From the NCBI RefSeq assembly GCF_000514815.1, contig NZ_AZWQ01000016.1, positions 1 to 64,000 on the forward strand: 64,000 nt of DNA, given 5' to 3'. Source of the stretch: Salinispora fenicalii (lineage in GTDB: Bacteria > Actinomycetota > Actinomycetes > Mycobacteriales > Micromonosporaceae). The position numbers were made by a program, and so were the translations under genes. Every line of letters starts with the position of its first letter. Positions within the stretch are counted from its first letter, which is position 1. This document shows positions 1 through 8,127 of the stretch, piece by piece. The notes under the pieces are model-generated. The model made no database searches and was not told where the DNA came from. It saw nothing but the letters and a program-made list of their open reading frames with translations.

Positions 1-419
1 CCGAAGGGCTACCGAAGGTCGACCTCTACTCGCAGGTGGCGGTCGCCACCGGGTCGCGGCTGGTCTTCCTCGCCGGCCAGGTCGCCGTCGACGCCGACGG
101 GAACACGGTTGGCGTGGGCGACCTCGCTGCCCAGGTCGAGCAGTGCTACCTCAACGTCGCCACCGCCCTGGCCGAGGTCGGCGGCTCCTTCGATGACGTG
201 GCGAAGTTGACCGTGTACGTCGTCGACTGGACGCCCGACAAGATGGCGCTCCTGGGAGAGGGGATCGCGCGGGCGGCGGCGAAGCTGGGCGTCACCCTGG
301 CCGCCCCGTTGACGGGCCTGGGCATCAGCGCGCTCGCCGGCCCCGACCTGCTGGTCGAGGTCGAGGCCACCGCAGTCCTCGACGGACCGGGCCGAGGAAA
401 GGGCCCCAAGCGGGATTGA
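1..419 (+). CDS. RidA/YjgF-family protein, 5' end outside window
   Basis: The reading frame is open from the first bases to a TGA at 417-419. The visible part matches a nearby second RidA protein (1821-2276) almost from its N-terminus: GLPxVDxYxQVxVATGSxL, then AGQV, then a conserved EQCYLNV segment and a VVDWTP segment. RidA proteins are small trimeric enamine/imine deaminases that clear 2-aminoacrylate-type intermediates made by PLP enzymes. A GTG at 36 is in frame, but the homologous residues upstream of it (codons 3-35) show that the true start lies left of the window. The C-terminus keeps the family ending (LVEVEATAVL) followed by a short basic tail. Family call is firm; substrate unknown. 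Confidence 0.85.
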   Translation, partial: EGLPKVDLYSQVAVATGSRLVFLAGQVAVDADGNTVGVGDLAAQVEQCYLNVATALAEVGGSFDDVAKLTVYVVDWTPDKMALLGEGIARAAAKLGVTLAAPLTGLGISALAGPDLLVEVEATAVLDGPGRGKGPKRD

Positions 420-1175
420 GAGGGACACGACGCGGCCGAACCGTCACGGGCAACCGTCGATGTTCGGCCGCGTCGGTAGCGACTCACCCGGACTGCCTGA
501 GCCCGGCCATCCCGCTGCCCCTGGCCGGCCTGCCGCACCGGGACACACGGCCACAGATCGGTGAGTACATAACGGATCATCCTGGTGGGACTGGCGTAAC
601 TGCAATTGGCGCTGGCCCACACCCTGGCCCGTCGTTCAGCAAGGACGCGCCGAGTTGCGACAGTCGGATTTGGCTGTCGGAGACCGCACCAGATTTCCGG
701 AGTGCCGAGATAGTCCCGGCTGCGGCCATCCACACGCACGCTGCTCAGGGCAGCACCCGCGCTAGCTACGGCAATGCGTTGTACCCACCTCCGCGACGTT
801 AACGCCGTTCTGACCGCCGTGGCCTCGATTCCACGATCCGCACAGGTGCAGACACCGGCGCTGGCGACCAAAGCGATGTGTCAACGAGGCACACGACAAC
901 CGTAGACGGTGTCGTGGCCGGGCGGCCGAATACCGTACAGCGGACTTCCCAGCGTTGGGGCGCCACCGGTGAAGCGCCGAGGACTCCGCCACTATCGCCA
1001 GTGCCCCTGATCTGCTACAGGCGCGCCTCTCGATGGGATGCGCGCTAAGCGTTGACCTCTCTCGCCATAGCGCGTCCAGGGCGAGGCGATCCAACGTCAC
1101 CCATGCCGCCGCAGGGCGCCGGTCGCTGCAAGCCAGGATCCGGAATATGACGGATTTGGTGCCCCTTCACAGCAT
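420..1175. other. Intergenic stretch without a convincing gene
   Basis: About 750 bases between the RidA gene and the NUDIX gene. Open frames exist on both strands, but their translations are rich in Arg, Ser and Pro without any recognisable motif, and none is preceded by a clear ribosome binding site. I see no RNA gene or strong hairpin here. Confidence 0.5.
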
Positions 1176-1200
1176 TTGACCATCGACCGAGGAGACGGCC

Positions 1201-1878
1201 GTGAACTACACCCACCGCTACCCAAGTGTCCTAGACAGCCTCGTCCCCGGGAAGTCCTGGGTTGGCCCGATCATGGATCCCACTACTGTCGACTGCCCCG
1301 TCCGTCCGGCCCATGTGGCGCTTCCGTTCCGCACAATTGGCGGTCGTCCGGTCACGCCGGCCCCGTCAATGGGGATCCGTTACGAGCGCAACGAACTCGG
1401 GTATTGGGGCAAGCGGCTTCGCACGAACGCCCTAGCTGCCGCCGAGGTTGTTGGCTCTACCGGCGTCAAGCGCCGATGGATTGTCATGATCGAGCGGTTA
1501 GACGGGTGTGGTTGGGCGCTACCGAGTGGCTACATTGATCCAGAGGAAGACCCATGTGATGCCGCGAGGCGGAAGCTGTGGGAAGTAGCGCAACTGGTTG
1601 TGGAACCGTCTCCGGAGCGCCATCTTATGTTGGCCCGCTACATACCCGATCCCCGGGCACCCGACGAGGTGTGGATGGCCACTGTTACATCCTGCGTGAG
1701 CCTGGGCACCTACGACAACCACCGCCAATTGCCTAAGGTGGTCGGCGCGGTCGATGCCAGGCGCGCGCGGTGGGTGCCGGCACACACCTATACGGCGGTC
1801 TTCAAATACCTGGCCAGTAACTACGACGGCGACGTATTCCCGGCTGACCGGGCCCTGCTGGCTGAGGTTCTGGGATGA
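1201..1878 (+). CDS. NUDT9-like NUDIX protein with a degenerate NUDIX box
   Basis: 225 aa. The GTG start at 1201 is preceded by GAGGAG (1189-1194) with six bases between. The layout resembles NUDT9 ADP-ribose pyrophosphatases: an N-terminal region with RPVTPA...GYWGKR, then a NUDIX fold with WALPSGYIDPEEDP and a DPRAPDEVWMAT segment matching the DPRNTDNAWM region of NUDT9. The NUDIX box is altered. GX5E is kept, but the REUXEE core reads RKLWEV, so two metal-binding Glu are Lys and Val. That recalls the TRPM2 NUDT9-H domain, which binds ADP-ribose with little hydrolysis. Activity is therefore doubtful. A TTA leucine codon at 1498 could make translation depend on the rare leucyl-tRNA. The 3' end overlaps the convergent RidA gene by 58 bases. 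Confidence 0.75.
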   Translation: MNYTHRYPSVLDSLVPGKSWVGPIMDPTTVDCPVRPAHVALPFRTIGGRPVTPAPSMGIRYERNELGYWGKRLRTNALAAAEVVGSTGVKRRWIVMIERLDGCGWALPSGYIDPEEDPCDAARRKLWEVAQLVVEPSPERHLMLARYIPDPRAPDEVWMATVTSCVSLGTYDNHRQLPKVVGAVDARRARWVPAHTYTAVFKYLASNYDGDVFPADRALLAEVLG

Positions 1879-2276
1879 AGTGCTCGCCAGTCCGGGAAGA
1901 CCAGGTGTTCGGAAACATCCAACGCCACGGCCCCGAACAGCGAGGCCGGAGCGAGGGGTGTGGTGCCCAGCTTGGCTGACGCCCGCGCGATGCCCTCGAG
2001 CAACTCCGGCATCCGCTCCGGGGTCCAGTCGACGACATGCACCGTCAACTTCACCACATCGGCGAAGGACACCCCGACGCCAGCCAGCGCGGTGCCGACG
2101 TTGAGGTAGCACTGCTCGACCTGGGCAGCCAGGTCGCCTTCGCCGATCATCTTACCGTCGGCATCCCAGGAGACCTGCCCAGCGACGTGAATCAGCTTGG
2201 AACCGGTCGCCACCGACACCTGCCGGTACACGTCGACCACGGGAAGTCCGCTCGGGTTAACCAGGGTTACGGCCAT
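1821..2276 (-). CDS. RidA/YjgF-family protein with aberrant C-terminus
   Basis: 151 aa. The ATG at 2276 is preceded by a perfect AGGAGG (2285-2290) with eight bases between. The first about 120 residues are clearly RidA and closely similar to the paralogue at 1-419. After DVSEHLV the expected ending (EVEA.AVL) is replaced by unrelated residues (FPDWRALHPRT...) read antisense into the 3' end of the NUDIX gene. This looks like a deletion or rearrangement junction near 1905 that removed the last RidA beta-strand. The product may be unstable or only partly functional. It is divergent from the SnoaL-like gene at 2463, sharing a 186-base intergenic region. Confidence 0.75.
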   Translation of the reverse strand: MAVTLVNPSGLPVVDVYRQVSVATGSKLIHVAGQVSWDADGKMIGEGDLAAQVEQCYLNVGTALAGVGVSFADVVKLTVHVVDWTPERMPELLEGIARASAKLGTTPLAPASLFGAVALDVSEHLVFPDWRALHPRTSASRARSAGNTSPS

Positions 2277-2462
2277 GATGACCGCCTCCTTAGCCAGCCC
2301 AGCCGCACCCAGCTCCAGCCAACCCCGGAGGCAGGGCCGCAGAGCGGGAACCAGCAGACCCGCCCGTAGCAGGCGACGTAGCCGAAAACTCGCGTGTGTG
2401 AATGCAAGTTGGCAGGTATACAACGGACAGCAAGTTGCCATGCGCGATGCAGAGGAGCAGAG

Positions 2463-2864
2463 ATGACCGGTATGACCTCGCCGGCCACGTCCGTATCCGA
2501 CCGCGCCATGCGTGCTGTCATGGCAAAGGACCGGGCCGCGTGGCTCGACTGCTTCGCCGAGGACGCGCTGCTGCGCGACCCGGTCGGTGGTTCGCCGCTT
2601 GACCCGCACGGAAAGGGCTTCCGGGGGCATGCCGCCCTAGCACAGTTCTGGGACTCACTGGTCGAGCCCGCCCAGGACGTGCGCTTCGTCGTACGCGAGG
2701 AATACCCCTCGTCCCAGGCCACGGCGAAGGTGGCGTCAGTCGCCGTCACGCTGCCTGGAGGCGAGGCACTCAGCTACGACGGCGTGTTCGTGTACGAGGT
2801 GGACGAGTCCGAGCGGATCACGTCCTTGAGCGGGTACTTCACGCCACCCTTTCCCGCGACCTAG
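2463..2864 (+). CDS. SnoaL-like / nuclear transport factor 2-fold protein
   Basis: 133 aa. The ATG at 2463 has GAGGAG at 2452-2457, five bases upstream; the frame is open further upstream but has no comparable start. The sequence has the NTF2-like pattern: a helix with RAMRAVMAKDRAAWLDCFAE, then LLRDPVGG, then FRGHAALAQFW, then strands ending in ITSLSGYF. Such proteins are small cone-shaped folds used as isomerases, cyclases or ligand-binding proteins, often annotated as steroid delta-isomerase-like. The catalytic residue and substrate cannot be told from sequence. It stands alone, divergent from RidA. Confidence 0.75.
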   Translation: MTGMTSPATSVSDRAMRAVMAKDRAAWLDCFAEDALLRDPVGGSPLDPHGKGFRGHAALAQFWDSLVEPAQDVRFVVREEYPSSQATAKVASVAVTLPGGEALSYDGVFVYEVDESERITSLSGYFTPPFPAT

Positions 2865-3040
2865 CCCACCGGGGTGGCGGCACGAGTGACACCCGTCGAC
2901 CACACCGACCACCTCGACCCCTACCCGGTGGACGATCCCCTAACGGGACACCAGCTCAACGACCGCCGATCGCCCCGGGCGGCCCGTGAAGATCAACTAT
3001 TTGGCCCTGGTGTCGTCGTTCTCACCAACACCCATAGGCT

Positions 3041-3087
3041 CCCGTGGGTTCACGCGAATCGACGGTTCTTCACTGGGAACCCACGGG
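3041..3087. terminator. Inverted repeat between convergent genes
   Basis: Arms cccgtgggttc (3041-3051) and gaacccacggg (3077-3087) are perfect 11-bp complements around a 25-base spacer. It lies between the SnoaL-like gene (ends 2864, plus) and the thymidylate-kinase-like gene (ends 3318, minus), so it could end either transcript. The long loop and lack of a T-run make this tentative. The rest of 2865-3317 shows only motifless open frames. Confidence 0.35.
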
Positions 3088-3317
3088 TTCATTCAGGTCT
3101 GTGAGTTGTGGCCGACCAGTGAGTTCGATCGAACCCAGCTGCTGCTCGTGGTCGCACTCCGTGAGGAGTGCCGGAAACCAGGTGACTTCCTCGGGAGTGC
3201 CGTCGTGCGTGCCTCGGTGACCCGGCGAGTGCCGGAAGCTCGTCCGCGTGGGTCTGATTGGACATCGATAGCCCTCGTGGGATCGTGACGGCTTCCGGGC
3301 AGACTCCCGCAACCGCG

Positions 3318-3992
3318 TCAGTTGACAGCGTCCGCCGCCACGACGGCTGACGTCCGGGGAAGGGGCACCCGAATGTCGAGGGCCTTGGCGACGACCTCGC
3401 GCAAAGCCCCCTGCACCGCTTCCCGCCCACCGTTGCCGTCCACGACGACAAAGCTGTCGAACTCTGGCAGGGACAGGTAGGCACCCCGATAGCGGGCGAG
3501 AAAGTCGATGCTCTCCCGATCGATGCCGCGACCTTCGATACGCCGTTGAGCGCCGGCTGGATCGACGTCGAGGAAGACGGTCAGGTCGGGAGTGGGGAGC
3601 ACGCGGTTGAGGCGTCGGATGAAGTCCTCGTTGTTCGCCTGCTGCAACCGAGCCGCTGCATATTGACAGTAAGTGTAGCGATCTATCAGGGTGACCGACT
3701 CCGGATCGGCTGCTGACTCTCGCAGGGTGGCGAGCGTCGCCAATTTACTGCATGCCGAGATCAGGCGGATGACATCCGGTCCCAACATCTCGAGGTGATC
3801 CTCGAAGCCGTCTTCCCGAGCAATCGCGTCGAGGGACTGTCGAACCGGGAGAAGGGTCTGGTTCAGCAGTTGACATGCGGGAACATCGAGTGAGTTGAGC
3901 CATGATGTGAGCTCCTTGACCTGTGTGGTTTTGCCTGCTCCGTCGATGCCGACGATGACGATCAGCTGGCCGGGAACGTTCAGGTCAAACAC
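3318..3992 (-). CDS. Thymidylate-kinase-like P-loop kinase
   Basis: 224 aa with a GTG start at 3992 and an AGGAAAGG ribosome binding site just upstream. The P-loop is GIDGAGKTTQ (about residues 15-24), followed by a DRYTYCQ segment (the DR[YH] nucleoside-monophosphate motif) and an LDVDP...RRIEGRGID lid region, all typical of dTMP kinases. dTMP kinase converts dTMP to dTDP. The protein differs enough (long LLNQTLLPVRQ insert-like region, no classical TREPGGT) that it may act on another nucleoside monophosphate or be an accessory copy. It is divergent from the MFS transporter at 4133. Confidence 0.75.
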   Translation of the reverse strand: MFDLNVPGQLIVIVGIDGAGKTTQVKELTSWLNSLDVPACQLLNQTLLPVRQSLDAIAREDGFEDHLEMLGPDVIRLISACSKLATLATLRESAADPESVTLIDRYTYCQYAAARLQQANNEDFIRRLNRVLPTPDLTVFLDVDPAGAQRRIEGRGIDRESIDFLARYRGAYLSLPEFDSFVVVDGNGGREAVQGALREVVAKALDIRVPLPRTSAVVAADAVN

Positions 3993-4132
3993 GTGTCAGC
4001 CTTTCCTGGAAGGACCGGGCATGGTCGTACCGTAGTTCAGCCGAGGCTAGGGCGGCTGTCAGGTATCTCGGTCTGGTGGTTCATGAGGGGTAGGGGCTTG
4101 TTGCAGTTGTCGCATCCTGATAGGAAGCGTTC

Positions 4133-5653
4133 ATGTCCCCGGCCCAGACCGCAGGTCACCGTCGCGGTCTTCGGGTCATGGCTGCGGCGGCATTGGCGCG
4201 GGGTCCGGCCGAGGTCCTGGACTTCCTTCTGCCGCTGTGGGCCGGTACGGCGATCGGCGCAACCGCCGGTCAGATCGGTGCGCTGGCCGCGACCGAGGCG
4301 CTGCTGTCCCTGCTGGGTCGGCCGGCCGCCGGGGTCCTGGCCGACCGCTTCGACCGGGCGCGGGTAGCCGCGGCTGGCGCAGTCCTCTTCGGGCTTTCAC
4401 TCTTTGGGTACGCGCTCGCCACCAACCTTGGCGTGGCGTTCGGCGCTGCTGTCTGTGGCGGAGTCGGTGGGGCGCTGTTCTGGGTGGCGCTGCGGGCGCG
4501 CGTGGGTGAGCACCTGCGCGACGACGCGGCGATCTACAGCCGGCTGCTATCTGCCGAGGGAACCGGCATCTGGATCGGCTTCCTCGTCGCACTGACACTC
4601 CTCGACAACGACCGGTACCAGCTGGTTTTCGGCACCGCCGGGGTTGCCTGCCTGCTCGCCGCGGTGCTGCTCCTGTCCAGCCCGACACCGGCCGGCGGAC
4701 CGTCACGCGCACAGGTCGACCTGCGTCAGGTCGCCCGCCGGCTGCGCCCACTGCTCGTGGTGGTGGCGGTCACCGCCACCGTCGAGTTTGGGGTTTCCCT
4801 GCTGCTCTTGTTGCATCTACAGCGGGGTTTTGGTCTCACCGTCGGCCAGATCAGCCTGGTGTTCCTGCCCGGTTTCGTCATCCTCACCGCACTGCCGTTG
4901 CGCCTACACGCAGTCGTACGGCGGATCGGACGTGCGGCAACCCTGACCTCCTCACTGATCGCAAGCGCCATCGTCGCCGTGGGGCTGGCCTTCGCGGCCA
5001 ACCCGGTGGCCATCGGGGCACTGTGGGCGGTCTCCGCCGCCTGCCTGGCTGCGGCGATCCCGGTGGAGCAGACCATCGCCGCGGAGGCCTCCGACGGCAG
5101 CCTCGGGCGCGGCATGGGGATCTACCAGAGCGCGACTTTGCTCGGCGCGGTCCTCGGCCCGCTGAGCGCCGGCGCGCTCTACCAGAGCGGCGGATGGCGC
5201 GGGGCCTGCGTCGGCGCGGCCGGCGTACTCGTGGCGGGAGCGGCGCTCGTCCCGGCCGCACTGCGCCGGGTCGGTGTGCCGGACCGGCCACCACCCCAGC
5301 CGTCGGGTGCTGCGGACCTGGTGGCGACGCCGGCGGCGGAGACAGTGCCACCGGCGCCGCCACCGCAGCGCCGCCACTCGCCGGTCGAGCTGCGGCGTCG
5401 CTGGACCGTCCGGTCGGCCGTGTTCATCGCCGGGCAGGTGGCCTTCGCGGCACTCGGCCACTCCTGGCTCGCCGCGGTCGCAAGTGGCCGCTACACCCTG
5501 CTGGAGGCGCTCAATGGCGACCTTGGCGACGCGTCGTGGCAGCTGGGAGCCAGCAGAATCTGGCTGATCATCTTCCTGGTCGACTCGATCTGGACCTGGG
5601 CCCGCCTGCTCCGCAGCCGCCGGCGGCACGGACGTGAGTCACAGCCGGGGTGA
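4133..5653 (+). CDS. MFS transporter with C-terminal membrane extension
   Basis: 506 aa; ATG at 4133 with AGGAAG at 4122-4127. Twelve hydrophobic segments of an MFS fold occupy about residues 15-395, with the typical loop 2-3 motif RPAAGVLADRFDRAR. After a Pro-rich linker (about 400-430) there are two extra hydrophobic stretches (SAVFIAGQVAFAALGHSW and IWLIIFLVDSIWTWA), which MFS pumps of this type usually lack. The substrate is unknown. The closest context is the SARP gene 700 bases downstream, so a role in self-resistance or export is possible but not shown. Confidence 0.8.
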   Translation: MSPAQTAGHRRGLRVMAAAALARGPAEVLDFLLPLWAGTAIGATAGQIGALAATEALLSLLGRPAAGVLADRFDRARVAAAGAVLFGLSLFGYALATNLGVAFGAAVCGGVGGALFWVALRARVGEHLRDDAAIYSRLLSAEGTGIWIGFLVALTLLDNDRYQLVFGTAGVACLLAAVLLLSSPTPAGGPSRAQVDLRQVARRLRPLLVVVAVTATVEFGVSLLLLLHLQRGFGLTVGQISLVFLPGFVILTALPLRLHAVVRRIGRAATLTSSLIASAIVAVGLAFAANPVAIGALWAVSAACLAAAIPVEQTIAAEASDGSLGRGMGIYQSATLLGAVLGPLSAGALYQSGGWRGACVGAAGVLVAGAALVPAALRRVGVPDRPPPQPSGAADLVATPAAETVPPAPPPQRRHSPVELRRRWTVRSAVFIAGQVAFAALGHSWLAAVASGRYTLLEALNGDLGDASWQLGASRIWLIIFLVDSIWTWARLLRSRRRHGRESQPG

Positions 5654-6367
5654 GGGCGGGCCCACCGACGCCGGCGGGTGCACCTGCCGCACCCGCGGCA
5701 GCGGGCTCACCCTGCCGTAGACAGCGTGTTACGTTCCGTCGATGCCCGGCCGAAACGACGCTCGGCCTCCGTCAAGAGTGCCGAGCAACAGTTGATGGTG
5801 GCACGTTCGGGAACTGACATCTGAAACACGAACCGCACCCCCTCGGACGCAGGCCGGTGAGGATCCGGGTGGTGTCCCAGCTGCCGGCGGGGGGCGCCGG
5901 CCTGGCGGCAGCACCCGAGGTGCCGATCGGCGGGGTTTCGGACTGGAGTGAACGCCTCCGGGCAGTACTTCTCCACGTCATCCCCACTCGGTCAACGAAT
6001 GACCTTGCGCTTCTACAACCCCAAACGACACACGGTCTAACGGCAGGACCCTGTCTGCGTTTTTAGCCCTTTGAAACTCACCAGAGCACCTTATATTGAT
6101 AATCTTTGTTATTTATGACAGGATTGACTAGAGATCCGACGGATTTGAACTCCATTTCGGCAATGTGTTTCCTCGTAGCGATGATTCGGGCATCATGGCA
6201 GTAGCAAAGGGACCTTAGGCAAAGACGCTCGAGACAAGTGGTTGAGGGATCGGCGTATCCTGAAACGCTACAGGTTGTTCAAGGAAGAACTGACGATCTA
6301 CCCGACCAGAGTGGACGTGATTCATCCGACCGGTAGTTTCCGGCGTTCCAGATCGGAGAAGCAGGAA
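5654..6367. other. Intergenic region upstream of the SARP gene
   Basis: The first 400 bases are ordinary GC-rich DNA without a convincing gene. From about 6061 to 6240 the sequence becomes unusually A+T-rich for this genome (for example ttatattgataatctttgtt near 6093), as expected for a regulated promoter driving the SARP gene. I could not define -35/-10 boxes with confidence. The frame of the SARP extends back to 6242, but that N-terminal stretch does not resemble the family. Confidence 0.5.
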
Positions 6368-7165
6368 GTGACCAGTTTCCTGGTGCTCGGAACCATTGAG
6401 GCCCGTACCCGTACCACCGTTCAGCGGATCACCGGGGTCATGAAGCAGACGCTGCTAGCGGCCTTGATCGCTGCCAACAACCGGCCCGTGACCATCGAAG
6501 CCCTCTCCGAGGAGCTATGGGGGCCGACGCCGCCCGCCAAGATGGAGAACGCTCTGCAGGCCCAGGTCAGCCGCATTCGGCGATTGCTCAATCGGCTGGA
6601 ACCCGAACGCCCGGAAAGCCGCTTGATCACCACCGTGTCCAGCTACCGGATGATGGTTTCCTGGTCCGAGGTGGACGTGCTGTCGTTCGAACGCACAGTA
6701 AACGTCATCCAGGACCGGCCGTGTACGGACCTAAGGCGCGACATCCGCGACTTACGCAGCGCGCTGGAACTGTGGCGCGGCCCGATCTTCGGTGGTCTGA
6801 CCGGTGGTGCAATCTGCCAGGCAGCGGCCGCCCGCTACCAGCAAATCCGCACCACCGCCCTCGAACTGCTCTATGACCGGGAGCTGCGTAATGGCAACCA
6901 GGCGCGGATTATCCCCGAGCTGATGGGACTGATGGCCGAGAGCCCCACCAGCGAGCAGTTGTGCAGCCTGCTCATGGTCGCGCTCTACCGCGCCGGGCGC
7001 CAGGCCGAGGCACTCGAGGTGTACCGCCACCTCCGCCGTCACCTCGCCGACGAGCTGGGCATGGAGACCTCGCCCGTGCTCCGGCGCTACGAGAAGGCGA
7101 TCCTCGACCACGATCCGCTGCTGTTCCAGCAGGCCGCCCCGCCGGTGTTCAGCAAGGGCGACTGA
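6368..7165 (+). CDS. SARP-family transcriptional activator
   Basis: 265 aa from the GTG at 6368, chosen because GGAG (6355-6358) lies nine bases upstream and because the protein then starts like other SARPs (SFLVLGTIEA). It has an N-terminal OmpR-like winged helix (LLAALIAANNRPVTIEALSEELWG, then NALQAQVSRIRRLL) and a C-terminal bacterial transcriptional activation domain ending in GRQAEALEVYRHLRRHLADELG. SARPs activate biosynthetic clusters by binding direct repeats spaced 11 bp near the -35 region. Matching repeats occur at several promoters downstream in this window. Residue 129 is encoded by TTA (6752-6754), so synthesis probably depends on the bldA-type tRNA and developmental stage. Confidence 0.9.
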   Translation: MTSFLVLGTIEARTRTTVQRITGVMKQTLLAALIAANNRPVTIEALSEELWGPTPPAKMENALQAQVSRIRRLLNRLEPERPESRLITTVSSYRMMVSWSEVDVLSFERTVNVIQDRPCTDLRRDIRDLRSALELWRGPIFGGLTGGAICQAAAARYQQIRTTALELLYDRELRNGNQARIIPELMGLMAESPTSEQLCSLLMVALYRAGRQAEALEVYRHLRRHLADELGMETSPVLRRYEKAILDHDPLLFQQAAPPVFSKGD

Positions 7166-7368
7166 CCATCGGCACCCCGGCGGCACACACTGCGGCGCCG
7201 CCGCCGGAGCCTTCGACACCGCACGAACGGACCCAGGCCGTCGCGAACCGGCGGCCGACTCCTCGCTCGGTATCGCCTCTTCTCAAACCGGCTCGCGGGA
7301 TATCGACGGAGCTGCCGGGCCGCTACGATCGACACGCCCACGCGTCGGACAGACTCTGGGAGGACCGG

Positions 7369-8118
7369 ATGGCTCGGTTGGCGGTGGTGTCGGGAGGCGG
7401 AACCGGGATCGGCCGGGCGGTGGCAGCGGAGTTGGCCGCCGACGGTGCCGACGTCGTCATCCTCGGCCGCCGGCCGGAGCCGTTGCGGGCGGCCGTAGCG
7501 CAGATCAACGCTGATGTCGGGGCGCACCGGGTAAGGGCGGTGCCGGCCGACCTCACCCAGGTCGAGCAGGTCCGCGCCGCCGCAGCCGACATCACCGACG
7601 GCGGCGCCATCGTCGACGTGCTGGTCAACAACGCCGGCGGCAACGTCGCCCCCGTCCCGCCGCAGGACCTGACCGAGGTCGGTGAGCACTGGCGGGCCAA
7701 CATCGACGCCAACGTGCTGCCGGCGGTGCTGCTGACCCACGCGCTGCTGCCCGCGCTGCGGCGGCCCGGCGGTCGGATCGTCACCGTCACGTCGATCGCG
7801 GCCTTCCGCGGCCCCGCCACGTACGGCGGGGCCAAGGCGGCCCTGCATCCGTGGTCGATCGAGCTGGCCAACCTGCTCGCGGCGGAAGGCGTCACCGTCA
7901 ACGTCGTCGCGCCCGGCTACATCCCGGAGACCGAGTTCTACGGCGACCGGATGTCGCCGGGATTCCACGCTAGCCGCGTACAGCAGTCGCCGATGCGTCG
8001 CGGTGGCGAGGTACGCGAGGTCGCCGCCGCCGTCAGCTTCCTGGCCAGTGCGCCGGCCGGCTTCGTCACCGGCCAGATCCTGCAGGTCAACGGCGGTGCG
8101 ATCGCCGGGCGGGGCTAG
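7369..8118 (+). CDS. SDR-family NAD(P)-dependent oxidoreductase
   Basis: 249 aa; ATG at 7369 after GGGAGGA (7358-7364). Classical short-chain dehydrogenase: cofactor motif SGGGTGIG (about 9-16), NNAG (about 86-89), catalytic Ser in VTSIAA and YxxxK in TYGGAKAAL, and the C-terminal VTGQILQVNGG. It probably reduces a ketone or oxidises an alcohol. GRR after the second strand suggests NADP preference. It follows the SARP gene with a 200-base gap and converges on the lyase gene, only nine bases away. It is likely part of cluster 1, as a ketoreductase or dehydrogenase acting on the product. Confidence 0.85.
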   Translation: MARLAVVSGGGTGIGRAVAAELAADGADVVILGRRPEPLRAAVAQINADVGAHRVRAVPADLTQVEQVRAAAADITDGGAIVDVLVNNAGGNVAPVPPQDLTEVGEHWRANIDANVLPAVLLTHALLPALRRPGGRIVTVTSIAAFRGPATYGGAKAALHPWSIELANLLAAEGVTVNVVAPGYIPETEFYGDRMSPGFHASRVQQSPMRRGGEVREVAAAVSFLASAPAGFVTGQILQVNGGAIAGRG

Positions 8119-8127
8119 AGCACGCCG

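Noticed and set aside
416..802. 128-residue open frame after the RidA gene
   Set aside because: No family features and no good ribosome binding site; it overlaps the RidA stop by chance.
6061..6240. SARP-type 11-bp repeats upstream of the SARP gene itself
   Set aside because: TGAC-like pentamers occur, but at nine-base or irregular spacing, so no array can be supported.
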